Shown piece after piece: positions 52,601-64,000 of a DNA stretch of 64,000 nt (the stretch's first letter is position 1; every line of letters starts with the position of its first letter). The translations under genes and the position numbers were made by a program. The stretch is taken from positions 744,001 to 808,000 of the forward strand of contig JAXDDX010000062.1 in assembly GCA_034670405.1 (NCBI GenBank). The letters run 5' to 3'. Source of the DNA: Hoplostethus atlanticus (lineage: Eukaryota; Chordata; Actinopteri; Trachichthyiformes; Trachichthyidae). Under the pieces are notes generated by a model. That model was not told the origin of the DNA. It saw only the letters and a program-made list of their open reading frames with translations, and ran no database searches.

Positions 52601-53660
52601 TCATGTGTCTCAGTTTAAGGCCATGTGACCCCACATCCATACGTACTATGACATTTTGAGCTGTACACGTCAATCAAACAGTTTCTAGTTTGGATTTGTA
52701 TTCCTTGATCCTTGTGTAATATAAACAATTCATATGACTTGATTCTACTGGTGAGACGTACCGCTGTACTCTCACTATATGCCCACAAAGAAACCAACGG
52801 CTGTCTGGAAAAACTCTCAAAGTGTGAAGGCATCAGAGTCATCTCTCTCCCTGTGTGGCTTGACTTCACCGTTGCTAACTTTAGCGACAGACATATCGGC
52901 GCGCTTTTCCGCGAATGCCACATCGAGAGTGCACTGTGTGTGTGTGTGGGTGGCGGTGCCGGTGGAATGGTGTGACCGGGCTTCAAAGCGTTAAGAGGTC
53001 AGGGGGTCAAGACAACTGTGACCGATTCACAACTGAGAGACTGGGAGCCCCTCTGGGTGGCGGGTTAGTTGACATGAAGGAAATTAAATCCCAGTTCTTA
53101 GATAACAGATATTAACGGAGGATGCATGTTCATGTGCATCGGCAAGTGTGTGCGTGTGCGCATTTGTTTTCAAGTATGGGTTTATGTGTGTGCTTGTGTA
53201 CATATGGAGGAAGCAATGTGCTGCTGGGTAATCCGGCGTGCCGCAGAAGCATTGCCCTTTGATGTTTTTTCCAACACTACAGAGTGATCTTCTCCTCCCA
53301 TAAGCCGCTGGGCGGGTGGTGGTGGAATGGCATTCGTCCCTCAAGCGTTGATGCTTCAAACCCTTTTCATTATATATTTGCCTATTCCAGTTTTTGCTCA
53401 TGTATTAGGTTTAGCCTGCTTACCTCTTTAAGAGTGAACTGATAAAGATGTGCTTTGCCTCTGTCTACCTTCCTTCTTCACCCCCGTCTCTCCCTCCCAG
53501 CCATGTCTTCCAGCCATGCCCCAGGCCAGCTGGTTCTGGGGGCAGCTGGAGGCGAGCAGTCCCTCCCGGTGGACTCGCACCTCGTGGCACTGTGGGGATT
53601 ATGTGGGGAACCATGACAGCAAGCGATCGTGACCCTTGGGTTTGGGCTCTATTCTGAAAG
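46613..53660. other. Upstream intergenic DNA, no gene recognised
   Basis: Unique-looking sequence with a TAG trinucleotide repeat (47,274-47,301), a short CA repeat (50,597-50,620), an A-rich GAAGAA stretch (51,385-51,418) and an AT-rich block (48,100-48,230). Several stretches between 48.6 and 50.5 kb are AT-rich with few repeats and could be regulatory, but I have no direct evidence. Confidence 0.45.
47274..47301. repeat. (TAG)9 microsatellite
   Basis: Nine tandem trinucleotide units, flanked by TAATAG variants. Confidence 0.9.
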
Positions 53661-53665
53661 GTGTC

Positions 53666-54280
53666 TGTGGCAAGGTGCCACATTACCGGGGTCCGTGACA
53701 GACAGAGACATAGGCAGGGGAGAGTTAATTGGCCAGCCGGGCCGTTTTATTGTCCACACAATCCACACACAATAATACCAACGGCCCGGGTTGACAGCAG
53801 CTCATCGTCGGCGCCATCTCCCTCCGCCGGCGACCTCCCTCGGTCCCGGTGGGCCAGCCGCGGAGCCCCAAGGCTGCCCCAGCCTGCTAGGCTTCCAGGG
53901 GCATCCCGCCCCAACCCCGACTGGTCAGCCCTTGCAGGCGGCTCCCAACTGCGCCTCTGCGGACCTCCGCGGGGCGCCGCGGCAGGAGACGGCCCGCTCC
54001 CGCTCCGTCTCTCCCGCTGGTGCTGGCCCCGTCTCTCCGCTCCGCTCAGACACAGCCGACTGGATCCTCCATCCACGTCGGCTCCCTGGTCCCACAGCCA
54101 GTCTCTCACCCTGGCGCGCACCCCCACTCACACATTCACACACACGTTAAAAAGGCCCCAGCTGCAATCAGTCCCAACTGGCTGCAGCTGGAACCGGATC
54201 CAGGAAAGAAGCAGTCCACTAACTCACCTCTCTCCTGGATCCAATTAAGCCTCCCCCCACCCTCCCTCCAGTCCGCCACA
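53666..54280 (-). mobile_element. Solo LTR with intact target duplication
   Basis: The block begins TGTGGC and ends GCCACA, the short inverted termini typical of long terminal repeats. It is flanked on both sides by GTGTC (53,661-53,665 and 54,281-54,285), a 5-bp target duplication. It is GC-rich, unlike its surroundings. The minus-strand orientation is inferred from an AATAAAA poly(A) signal (minus strand, 53,749-53,755) about 85 bp from the element's 3' end. No internal retroelement genes or second LTR are present, so this is a 615-bp relic left by recombination between two LTRs. The family is not identified. Confidence 0.75.
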
Positions 54281-54285
54281 GTGTC

Positions 54286-57200
54286 GTTAAGACCAGTAGG
54301 GAGAGGCTTGGGCAGAGCGGGGGGGGTGGGGTGGGGGGAGGCGTCTGAGAGTTAATGTGCAGTCACTTTGTACCTGCCAAGTGGTTTTCTGGCATCGAGC
54401 CGAGGGCCCTGCTATAGCCGTGGCCACAAATCCATCTTTTCAGGAGCCCCTTATCACTGACGTCGCTATCTGGATGCATCGATCGCCTCGGCCCGTGCCT
54501 TGTCGGAAATGACTGTACAGCACAACTGAGTACATTCGGCCTCCTCCATTTCCTCCTCTTCAAACTATTTATAGACTAGCTTGACAGCACTTTGGGACAC
54601 GCAGACTCTCTCCTAAAAGAACAGACGACATGTCAGCCATTGTTTCCTCTAAAGAGTGAGAAATGAGAAAGGGGTTGTGGAATTCCTACAGCTTTGTATG
54701 ATATGGAAATTTGGCTGCTTTTGATGAGTGTTTTCTTGGAGACTGATTCTTCGGAGAGGGGACCGAGAGAGAGACATACACAGTAGATGCCGAAGTCGAT
54801 CGTGAGTCAGTCACTTGGCAGCACAATACTGCTGACACACGCTTTTCTTTTCAGGTCAGGGCCATAGCGAATGACAAGTGTTGCCATCTGAAATACAAAC
54901 ACAAAGGTTTAAGCTTCCCAACACATCTCCCGGGATGTTTGCCTCCATGTAGATCGATTTCTCTTTCAGAGGATCAGAGAGAAATCAGAAACCACATCAC
55001 AGCTCCCAGTGCCTCTTGCTTCAGAGGCTGTGCCCCCCATTCCACTGGCGTTTTTCTATCAGGACTCCTGCATTATATTTTGTTTTCTTTTTTTCTTTAA
55101 TGTGAAGACAATGCCTCTGTCACTCTTCCCCTCAAGCTAATTTGTTATACAAGAGCCATCATCGCTTTGCAAATTAGCCATCACTCATTTTCTTCTTCGC
55201 TGCAGGGTACGGGTTTTCATGTGGATTAACAAATCATTTTCTCTGAATCAGAAGTGTTGCAAAACAGCAAAAATGCTTATTGAAGGACAGCAATTATTCA
55301 TGTTGTGCAGTGATTAAATTCATCTCAGGAGAGAACGCCCTGAAGAGACACAGGGCTTCACTAATAAAGGGAAAATCATTCTGCTGTGTCTTAATATTAG
55401 TTGGTCTAAAGGTTGAAATGCACCGTTAAATATCACAATTCCATTATTTGTGTAGCCAAGTTAATACAATTTTGTGAGCATACTAACTTCTCTTTGCTAT
55501 CAGCAGTGTTGATGGAGTCACTGGAGCTCATAGCCTCAGTGTCAGTGATAATAGAAACAGTATGAAGAGTTTCATGCTCTACTTTCCACTGTGTAACAGT
55601 GTGCCCCATCAACAACACAGGACATGTTTCATTATCAGCTTCCATGGTTCATGAATGTAATCATTGTTTACATAATTTCGTGCCAAGGGCAATAATACAT
55701 CCCTCTCTACACACCAGGGAAAGATAGGAATCTTATTCCATTTCATTTTTTGGTGTACGTGAGGCATGTTGGATATATCAAAATTGAAACCACAGAGACA
55801 CTAACCTGGGAGGACTTTTACCTTATCGGGAAAATCACCCACTTCCCTTTGGCTTGCCTAACTTTGTCCAACTCTTTCTCTCTCCATCCCTCTTTCTAAT
55901 CTCTGTCAGGACTTCGTGGCGTTTTCACACCTATCTGATTCCATCACACTGAGAGCCAAAGCCTTTAAACCCATTAAATCCTTCCCAATTCAATTTCAGG
56001 ATGGCGACACTGCCTTGTGGGCCTCTGCCAAGCAGGACCTCCATTGTAGACGGGGTTCAGATAATCAGAGACCTCTCCGGGTTTCTTAATCTGGCGATGC
56101 CCCCTGGGCTGTTACGAACAGATGTTTGGGTATTCTGTCCAACTCTGGTGTGGCACAAGACCGCTCCCTCGGCCCTCAGCAGCTGGGTAACGCTTTATCC
56201 TGCCTGTATGAAATTTCCACTGAGCCACTTATGGAGGGAAGCACTGGGAAAATTAATCGGCCTGGGAATTAAATGCTACCACTAGCCTACACCTACTGCT
56301 ACCCCACCTGGCTTTTAATTTTCAAATGTTAGAAAACCCACTCACTGTTCACTGTGGGAACTTGGTAATGAAAGACTTAAAAGCTTAGGCCGTACGCTAC
56401 TCAAGCTTGGATCGAGAAATCCACCGCTGTAGCTCAAACATGTGAGTGGTTATTGAAGAAAGCACATTCTTATCCACAAAACTGACACAAAAGTTTGCAG
56501 CGTTTCAAACCTGAGAGTGAATTTACTATGAGGGCTTTACATTATGCAGAATCAGCCTTGTTGTCACTGCTCCCGCCTCCCGTCAGGGACTAATTAATCA
56601 AGCAACCAACTCAATATTCACAGCTTGCTATATTTCCTTCCAAGTGCTTCACAGCAATGGAGCCAAAGCCTCCAAAAACCGCAAGCGAGCAGGTTGATCA
56701 ACTCTTTTGCAGGCCTGTTCCATCCACCCTCTCTTCCTCATACTCTCTCTCCTCCTCATCCACCAGTCCTCCAACAGTGAGGAGAGCCTGCTTGAGTATT
56801 TCCCACTGAGCTGTGCCAGCTATGCCCGCGTGTTGACAGAAGGGGCTTTACAGCTCGGTGCCACCCGTTGAGGGGCTACCTTTATCTACCTCAGCAAGGC
56901 CTCCACCACCACCTGCTTCAGTCTGTAATTCCCCTGTTATTCGCCTCACTTCACATTTCTTTCTAAATTGTCCGGGACATCTCAGTTCCTCTGTGTGAAT
57001 TATGTATCAGCACGCAGTGAAGTACATATCTGAGAAAGAAAACTCCACATGAAGAGTCTTTTCTCAGCCGCCGAACCCCTGTGGGCTAATCTGTTATCAA
57101 GCAACACACTTACTAACTTCTCTACTTTTCTGATTTTAAGATTGAGACTTCCCTCTAGCGATGCACAGGATAAAGCATTGACCTACATGCAACCCACATC

Positions 57201-59388
57201 CACAAATATTAAAGAAATGCAATCCTCCATGAACCATTTTCAGACCGTAGCTCCGCTAATGTACAACCTTGCCGGCAAGCTCGCTAACAACTCAGGAGAG
57301 AATATTATTCAAAAAAAAAAACTACAGTATATGCAAGTCCACCTGTCCCACTGCTGCTGGGCAAAGATTATAATGGAGCTTAGCGTAAATTCAATCAGGA
57401 ATGCTACCTCCTTCGTTCATAAGTCATCTGGAGCCAAACACACCCCCAGCTCTGCATCATCCAACCACCCTAGCCCACCCTAGCTCATGCTCCGTTCTCC
57501 TCCCCTTTCACCCTCTCCAGAAACCAATCACTAACCATTTCCCTCTATTTGTACCCCCTCAGCTGCTTCCGTGTTTCTGTCATTTCAGCTGCCTAAACCA
57601 CACCGGTCTGACGCACCACCTCCTCCCCCGCCACCACCAGCATCACGGCTCCATCACATATCCAGAAGGGTCAGATCTTCAGCCCGGGGCGTTCTCCTGT
57701 CGCCTATCTGTCCCCCAGGGAGGTTCACCCTAGCACTGGATTCCTCCTATGCCTATGCACACGCACATTCTCTCATGTTGTTAATAAATTCTTTTAATCG
57801 TAATTTCCTAGCCTCTCGTGATTGAACTACTTTCAGGAAGAAATAGACTCAAGATCGCTGCAACCTCAAAGTAATTTTGCTATAAAGTTGATAATTGCTG
57901 ATAAATGAACTCTTTATAAATGAACACTTTATTTTGATGTTCATCCACAGAACTGTTATTCAGAGCACGGAAAGGGTTTTTCGGTAGATTAAGATAAAAA
58001 ATAACATATGAAATTAAATATCCTTGAGTCTGTTTTTCTCACTGTCCTTGGGCTTTTGTAAAAACAGTGTTTAAGTGTGGCACTGTGAACGTGATTCATT
58101 GTTGCCCAAGAGTTTAAAAAAGCTAAAATAGTCTCTGTAGATGTAGAGTCTAAAGAGTAGAGTCGTTTCTGTCAAACTGTTCCAAAGCATCTGATGGACT
58201 TCACAAGAATTTCATCTGAGCTACTGAGCACGTGTGATTACCCAGGGTAACTCTTTCAACTCTTTGACTGTTCCTGCTGCTTCAGCTGACCTGCAGAGCT
58301 CATAACATGTTCCTGTACTGCAGCAGCTGTTATGTCTGAACTGAGGCAGCAACACAGAATGAGATGAAAACTGCAGTTTTTGGCAATAGCTTTTTTCTCA
58401 TTCTCCAGGCACCAGCAAGCAGACTTCTTCCTGCTGATGCGTTTGCTGGATCTTTTATGCTGTTGGCTCACTGACCAAGAGAGCCGACTGGACAGTGAGC
58501 AGGAAGAGAGCACCTGGCAAATACTTGCATAATCCTCAGAACCTGACAAAGGAACGTTCTCTAAGTTGAACTTCTTAAACAGGCCCAGTTGTGGGAAGCG
58601 ATTAATTGTGGCCAAGCTGTTGAGATAATTATGTAATGTGTACAATCTATTATGCATTGCTTGGAACCGTCCACTGTGCCTGATGTCGTTGTTTTAGCCC
58701 CCTGCATGCAGCTGAGCGCTGATTACAAATTACTGGGGTTTTGCGTTTTCCTCGGTTTGTTGCTGTTCTGCTTACAAGCTTACAAAACTACTGTCATGTC
58801 ATAGCAAAGAGAGCTGTTACCCTGGACGAAGCTCGACTGTGCTAATTGCACTGATTTTGTACCGCGGATAATTGCACAAAAGAAGTTGCCAAATGTTGGA
58901 TCTTGACACTATATCATATTTCATATAGATTTATTTCAAGAAGTTTAACAATGTAATTGCATTTTGTCAGAGTTTGATGTCTTTGAATTGAGTGTAAACT
59001 AAACCACATCCCAAACAGCCTCAAAATGGGTCTCTTATCTGTACCAAAATTTAATTAGGTGTCCCCTCTGTTCCATCTGCATCCAGCCTCATTAATTATT
59101 ACTTTTCCCCAGCTTCAGTTACCCCTCTCAGTTAACTATTCATGAAGCCGTAATGATTAACAATATGTTGTGGCCTAATCATTATGTAAATGAAGGCAGC
59201 TTTGTAAGAGATAATGTATTTTACCACTTATCTGCAGCCATTGCAAGACAGGCTTTATCGACCTCCAAGGAGTCATGGTTGGTCAGCGGTGATGCTACTT
59301 GTGGGGTAATTAATATCTATTTTGACAGTATTTGGTTGTAAACTACAAGAATGCCAGGGTCCATGTTTCCAAAGGCATCTCAGCACTG
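54286..59388. other. Intergenic DNA with enhancer-like AT-rich unique stretches
   Basis: No gene is recognised. A G-rich patch (54,318-54,342) adjoins the LTR. The stretches 54,600-55,300, 56,420-56,700 and 59,040-59,340 are free of repeats and carry many TAAT/ATTA words. They look like the unique AT-rich sequence common in conserved regulatory elements near developmental genes. This is an impression and not a measurement. Confidence 0.35.
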
Positions 59389-60129
59389 AGGCCCTGTTTA
59401 GACCTGGCATTAACATCTGGCATCTGGCATTTGGGCGATCAGATATCAAGTTCACACCTCTAAGTACGTCCGTTTACACCTGGCATTAGAATGCGTCTGT
59501 GATCGTCTCGAGTGATTCGGATCTCACTTCCCCGCTCTATATGCAAATAAACACGTATATCATCATACCAGTTAGCCTGATAAGATATCAATTACCAATC
59601 ATTCATTTGATCTCGCTATGAGAGACAGTGCGTTCTCTCACTCTAGCACCAACCATGGCGCAGAGAGTGAGAGAGAGCGAGGTCTACGGTCTTTAAATGA
59701 AGTTTTACGGTATAGGACATTATTTTATTAGTTTATTTTGTAATGTGTATGTATGTCGATCTTTTAAAAGACATGTTGAAATAAATATACCTATACCAGT
59801 AGTCATGTCTCTCGTTGTATTGGTTTGCCCTCTTATGGACGTAATGCACTGTGTTGTTTTTTTTAAAAGGAATAATCGATAATCGTAATTTTGACAGCGC
59901 TGCCGCTTAAACAGAGGACGTCAGTTGAGTCCTTCAATGCGACCCAGAACGCATCGCGTGCACACTGCTAAAAGAATGTGGTCATATCGGTTCTAGACCA
60001 CCTCCGAATGTGGTCTGAGCGATGCGATCTTAAATGCGATTTGGGTGCGTTTACACTAGTACTTAGAGGTGTTAACTTGATATCTGATCGCCCAAATCGG
60101 ATCTTAATGCCTAGTCTAAACAGGGCCTG
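59389..60129. mobile_element. Non-autonomous DNA transposon with about 70-bp inverted ends
   Basis: The left end reads GAGGCCCTGTTTAGACCTGG and continues CATTAACATC, then GGGCGATCAGATATCAAG and ACCTCTAAGTA. The right end is its reverse complement with some mismatches: TACTTAGAGGTGTTAACTTG, ATATCTGATCGCCC, ATGCCTAGTC, TAAACAGGGCCTGAG. The 740-bp body has no transposase. I could not find a clear target duplication, so the superfamily is open; the ends resemble hAT or Harbinger derivatives. Confidence 0.65.
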
Positions 60130-60254
60130 AGATTCTCTTAATTCCCTTAAAGTTTATCATCGTCAAATTAAGATGATGACATTTCTTTGTGATTTTCTTG
60201 TCATTTTTGATGCGTAACTTCTCAGGAATCAAGGTCAAGAACTTTCAAACATGA

Positions 60255-60475
60255 AGTTGATCGTGTGTGTGGTGGTAACCTGAAGGTTAGAGACCCAGGC
60301 TTGTTGTAAGGCACTTAACTTGGAATTGCTCCAGTGTAGCTGCTCAGTGACCAAGGGCAGAAGGCTTACTGGGCAGCTCCCTCGTGTAACTGTATGAATG
60401 TGAAGCAGGGCATTGCTAGAAAGAACATGCTTGCTCAGCAAACCTTTCCTGGATAAATAAAAGTTGAAAAGATCA
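60255..60475 (+). repeat. Degenerate SINE-like repeat
   Basis: Phrases such as GTAACCTGAAGGTTAGAGAC, AAGGCACTTAACTTGGAATTG then CTCCAG, CTGTATGAATGTGAAG, and a final TGGATAAATAAA follow the layout of a widespread fish SINE-type repeat. Many positions have diverged. Confidence 0.5.
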
Positions 60476-61737
60476 TTGGGGCCACTGGTAGTATTAGCTA
60501 GTCAGGTTTAATTATGCTAACAATCTTACATGTAGCATTTTAAAGTCCATAGGAAAACCACTTTCATGGTAAATGCTTAACTCAAACAGCAGACTTAACT
60601 TGCACCAAAGTAAAACCACAGATATCAGCCATTTGAATGTCTCTTAGCTAGTTAACTTTTCAGTGATGCCAGTATATAAGGTAATATACCCAAGGCCAAA
60701 TTGATTGTATCAAGGGTTTTAGAGCTACAACTATATGGATAGGCTTTTTAAAATCCTTCATCTATAATCACAACATCTTGTTGTGGTTGGGTTTAAGAGA
60801 ATACGTTGTTGTAATCTGGTGTGAGCTGGTCTGAGAGTGCTGGAGGATCATCTCTGTATTTTGTTGGAATAAAGGTTTTTGAGAGTTTTGGACAGTGTGT
60901 CAGGACATGTGCTGCATTTCATGGCTTACCTATTACTGACTAGAAATTTTACGAAAAATAAAGTTCAATCAAACAACTCACTCATGCTTATTATGGAAAA
61001 AAAAACACATACATACATATTTTATTTTATTTACTGATTTATTTTATTTTATTTTGGTCAGTCACAGTGACTGCTGACCATGTATTTTTCAAACAGAAAG
61101 CTGACTTAAATGTAAAAGTTTGTTCAGCTTGCTGGCATGAAATCATAGGTTACCGTTTTGGTTTGATATTAAAGAATATCCATGAGAGCCAACATAACGA
61201 GCAGCCTCCTCTTCATTATCTCAGTTTCATATTTAGGACAGTACAAAGTAAGTGAACCACATTTAGAGAAGAATATCAGCATGAGTGATAATCCAAAGTC
61301 GGCAGTACAATCAGGCATTAATCACTATATTTTGCTGCAGTAGATGAGGAGAGGCTTCAGGTTCAGTGCTTTGTTTGGGCCAACATTACGTTTTAAATTG
61401 ATATATTAAATCATATCCATTTGAGTTCTGCGTACAGCATCTCTGTTACCTAGCAACATAAAGAGGAACAAAAAAACTAAAAGAAAATCTTATTTGAAAC
61501 AGGCTACAAGGCTGAGTTCATTTCTTCAAGAGTATTGTCTTTAAAGTGTATTGTATTATAGGCAGACTCTGGGATACTAAGTCATAGCTAGAACAAGTGG
61601 AGTGATTGATAGTGATATATACACACGTATATAGGCTATACACGCTTAACGCATGCCATAAGTGTGGGACATATGGTAAGGATTTGTCTGGCCCCAATGC
61701 AGAAACAGACAATATGGAATGTATTACTTTGCATATC

Positions 61738-61740
<3 letters not shown>

Positions 61741-61772
<32 letters not shown>
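61741..61772. repeat. (CA)16 microsatellite
   Basis: Pure CA dinucleotide repeat on the plus strand. Confidence 0.93.
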
Positions 61773-61775
<3 letters not shown>

Positions 61776-62552
61776 AAATATATACCTATGTCATATAAAG
61801 GTCAGACTGCAGGGTTAGCCAGCAGCAGCATCCCTACTTCCACAGGGTTGCACATGAGACGTTCAGGTTCATCCAGTCTTTCCGGTCTTAATCATGCACG
61901 CTGCAACAAGCATGCATGGATTGCAGAAGAACAGTAACGTTTAGTAAAGCCATAGGAAATCAGGGGTGGTTCCTGCATCTGCCTCCCTGACACTGTGTTC
62001 TGACGTGACCCCTTACCATGAGAGAGTTGAAACCTGCCTATTTTGCAGTGACTGGTACTCCAGGGATGAACCCGCTTTGCAGTCTTCACACAGCGGTGCA
62101 GAGAACCACCTGCCACCTTTGATATTCACTCCAGTGGTCACGCTGAACCCCGGGGAGCCAATTTACCAACTTCTTGCGTAAACATGCATGCAAGGTGGGC
62201 AGAAAGTCACCTCACTCCTATGCCCTTCCTCGTCTGTCTTTACCCAGCCTAGCCCAGAGTAGGTTCATCTCATGTTAACCTCCTCATATATTCTAGGCAG
62301 GCTGTGAGGGAGACTGTAGCTTTCCTTTTAGCCTCTTTTCAATGCTGTTTCCCTTTGTGAATCCCTCCACTGAGGATTTTCTTCTTCTATTCCCTCTCAT
62401 ACGCTGCCATATTTTTTTTGCCGGAGAGCGATCCTTGAATGGATGAATTTGAAAAGCCATGTTGGATAATACCCTGACTTGCACTGGGCTTACCACATTC
62501 ACTCTATAACAAAACTGAATCAGTCAATAATGATCTGTGTTAGGTAAATGGG

Positions 62553-62560
<8 letters not shown>

Positions 62561-62597
<37 letters not shown>
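62561..62597. repeat. (GA)n tract
   Basis: About 37 bp of GA repeat. Confidence 0.93.
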
Positions 62598-62600
<3 letters not shown>

Positions 62601-62798
62601 GAGACCACCCATCACTTTTCCCCCGTCATTGAGTTGCCTCTCCAAATCTTGTCTCCATTGAATGAACAGCTTGTCACAGAGGAACTAATTAAGATACCAA
62701 CTTGTGCCGATGTACAATTCTGCTACTATTCAAACATCTGCCCCATTTGCTATTGAGAGCTGTGTGAATTGAAGGCAGTAACACCCACAGTAGCTCAC

Positions 62799-62927
62799 CT
62801 GTGGGCCTGCAGAAAATAACTCCTCTCATCTTCATCTTGAGACCCATGGGCTTGTCTCCGTGACGCACTTCCAAGGGAGCTGAATCCACCATCACAGAAA
62901 CTTTAAAGATGCAAAAATGATGCCGTT
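62799..62927 (-). CDS. Exon-like 129-bp block of an unrecognised gene
   Basis: On the minus strand a pyrimidine-rich acceptor (TCTTTTCTTCCAG, ending 62,928) is followed by 129 open bases and a CACAG|GTGAGC donor (62,798 downward). The 42 complete codons read RHHFCIFKVSVMVDSAPLEV followed by RHGDKPMGLKMKMRGVIFCR and PT, with a codon split at each end in the same phase. The length is a multiple of three. The amino-acid content looks like a globular protein and not a repeat. I do not recognise the family. Its donor phase (one base) does not fit the tsc22d3 exon at 7,584, so it is probably an internal exon of another minus-strand gene. Confidence 0.4.
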
Positions 62928-64000
62928 CTGGAAGAAAAGACTGTAAAACTTAAAGTCAAATTCTAGCTGTGTTGTGCTATACCTCTCAGGAGCTGGAAAC
63001 AGGCATTCCACCATCAATCATTATCTCATTATCCCACACACCACGACATACAGGAGCAAGAAGTACATTGTGAGAGCAGAAGGGCAGCGGTAATGATATG
63101 TCATCCCCCTGCTTGCATGTGCATAGCAGGCTAATGATTGCAGAGGCAGTGTTGTTTCTACTGGGAGATGGGGTGGGGGGGTGCGGGGGTTGGCCTGAAA
63201 GACCTCAAGTTGTTGTAATTCAACTGGATTTACTTGCAGCTTGGCAAAACAAACCCCAAATTCAGGTGCAGACAAAGGTTTATTGCTGCTGAATTGTTAG
63301 TATGTTAGCAGCAAGAGTGAACATTCAATACCACTCTTTCATCAGCTAATGAATCAATTTGGCAGTGACCAATGTTTGTCCTTGTGTCGCTTTTATTTTG
63401 AAATTTGCTTACAACACGAACAATGACAATCAAATTCTAACACTGGTGAATCCAGCTTTCCTTGTATTTCACTTCCTGTGGGCAGAGAAGCGTCCATACC
63501 CGCCACCAGAATTTTATTTGGGCAAATAGAGCAACTCTGTGACGTCTCAGTCAGTCTCCTCTATTGGTGACCCACTTTGTGATTTAGGCTGGTAAGAAGG
63601 GTGTATTTTTACATAAAAATGGCAGTACAGCTTCAAGTAAATGCACACGAATGACAGCGACACCTTGAGGCCGTTTGGAACATGGGGGCGTATGGGTGCG
63701 CACGGCTCGAGTTTGTTGGACCGGCACCGGAGCAGCGGTGTAACCGATCCCAGCTGCTGCCGGCGGGGGGGGGGGGGGGGGGAGGGATGAGAGCTATTCC
63801 CGTCCCCCGTGGGTTGGTCACGTGTCCTCGGGGAGTGTTTAGTTTGGGGAGCCCGTCGGGAGGGAGAGGGAACGCACCGTTACGCACAGCCTAGCTGGAC
63901 ACCAACATCTCTGACAACCGTTAATTATCATCCAGATCCAGTTTGGTTTTGGGGCGTTGACATACACGTTCCACAGCGGCTGCTGATTCACGGTGTGTGT
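62928..64000. other. Right edge, no gene recognised
   Basis: Contains G-rich runs (63,165-63,190) and a G-run of 18 (63,765-63,782). The last 300 bases are GC-richer than average. No exon or complete element could be defined. Confidence 0.5.

Larger units (their letters stand above)
60130..62798. other. Intergenic or intronic DNA with SINE-like and CA repeats
   Basis: Contains the SINE-like block 60,255-60,475, a short TTTTA-rich stretch (61,016-61,055), a CA repeat (61,741-61,772) and a GA repeat (62,561-62,597). If the exon-like block at 62,799 is real, this is the intron downstream of it. Confidence 0.45.

Noticed and set aside
53661-54248. 195-codon open frame on the plus strand
   Set aside because: It lies entirely inside the GC-rich solo LTR, where stop codons are rare by composition. 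It matches no protein and begins on a GTG, not an ATG.
58256-58657. 133-codon minus-strand frame
   Set aside because: It looks protein-like in places but has no family resemblance or splice signals I could defend.

Overview
The window looks like nuclear DNA of a ray-finned (teleost) fish. Coding density is very low, with one gene whose small exons are separated by a huge intron. There are many CA, GA and CT microsatellites, a tRNA-derived SINE with the common fish 3' tail, remnants of two Tc1/mariner elements, a piggyBac-type TTAA foldback element and a solo LTR. I see no prokaryotic operons, CRISPR arrays or rRNA genes.

The one gene I can name is tsc22d3 (GILZ, glucocorticoid-induced leucine zipper), on the minus strand. 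Its 3' end is near 5.1 kb and its most distal recognised start is at 42.2 kb. Two 3' coding exons (7,584-7,533 and 6,827-6,558) encode the TSC box and leucine zipper. Two recognisable alternative first exons splice to them in the same phase. The short GILZ first exon (8,323-8,199) gives a 148-residue protein. The long L-GILZ first exon (42,196-41,865) gives a 217-residue protein. The short promoter has a perfect cAMP response element and an ATATA box. A previously unexpected third candidate first exon (13,066-12,600) has an open frame, an in-phase CG|GTAAGT donor and a TATA box upstream; it would give a 262-residue protein. The mRNA has a GC-rich hairpin that starts on the last base of the stop codon and could swap partners with a copy of the same 9-mer in the coding sequence.

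Layout: 1-5.1 kb is the downstream flank, with a LINE tail. 5.1-8.5 kb is the compact 3' part of tsc22d3. 8.5-41.9 kb is the long intron of the L-GILZ transcript, holding the candidate exon, two Tc1 remnants, the piggyBac foldback element, a possible hAT-like MITE and most of the microsatellites. 42.2-64 kb is upstream DNA with the SINE, the solo LTR, a 740-bp inverted-repeat element, AT-rich unique stretches that could be regulatory, and one exon-like 129-bp block (62,927-62,799, minus strand) from a gene I cannot name.

All calls come from reading the sequence by eye. Exon boundaries of the GILZ exons are firm because reading frame, splice signals and known protein sequence agree. Other boundaries are estimates.
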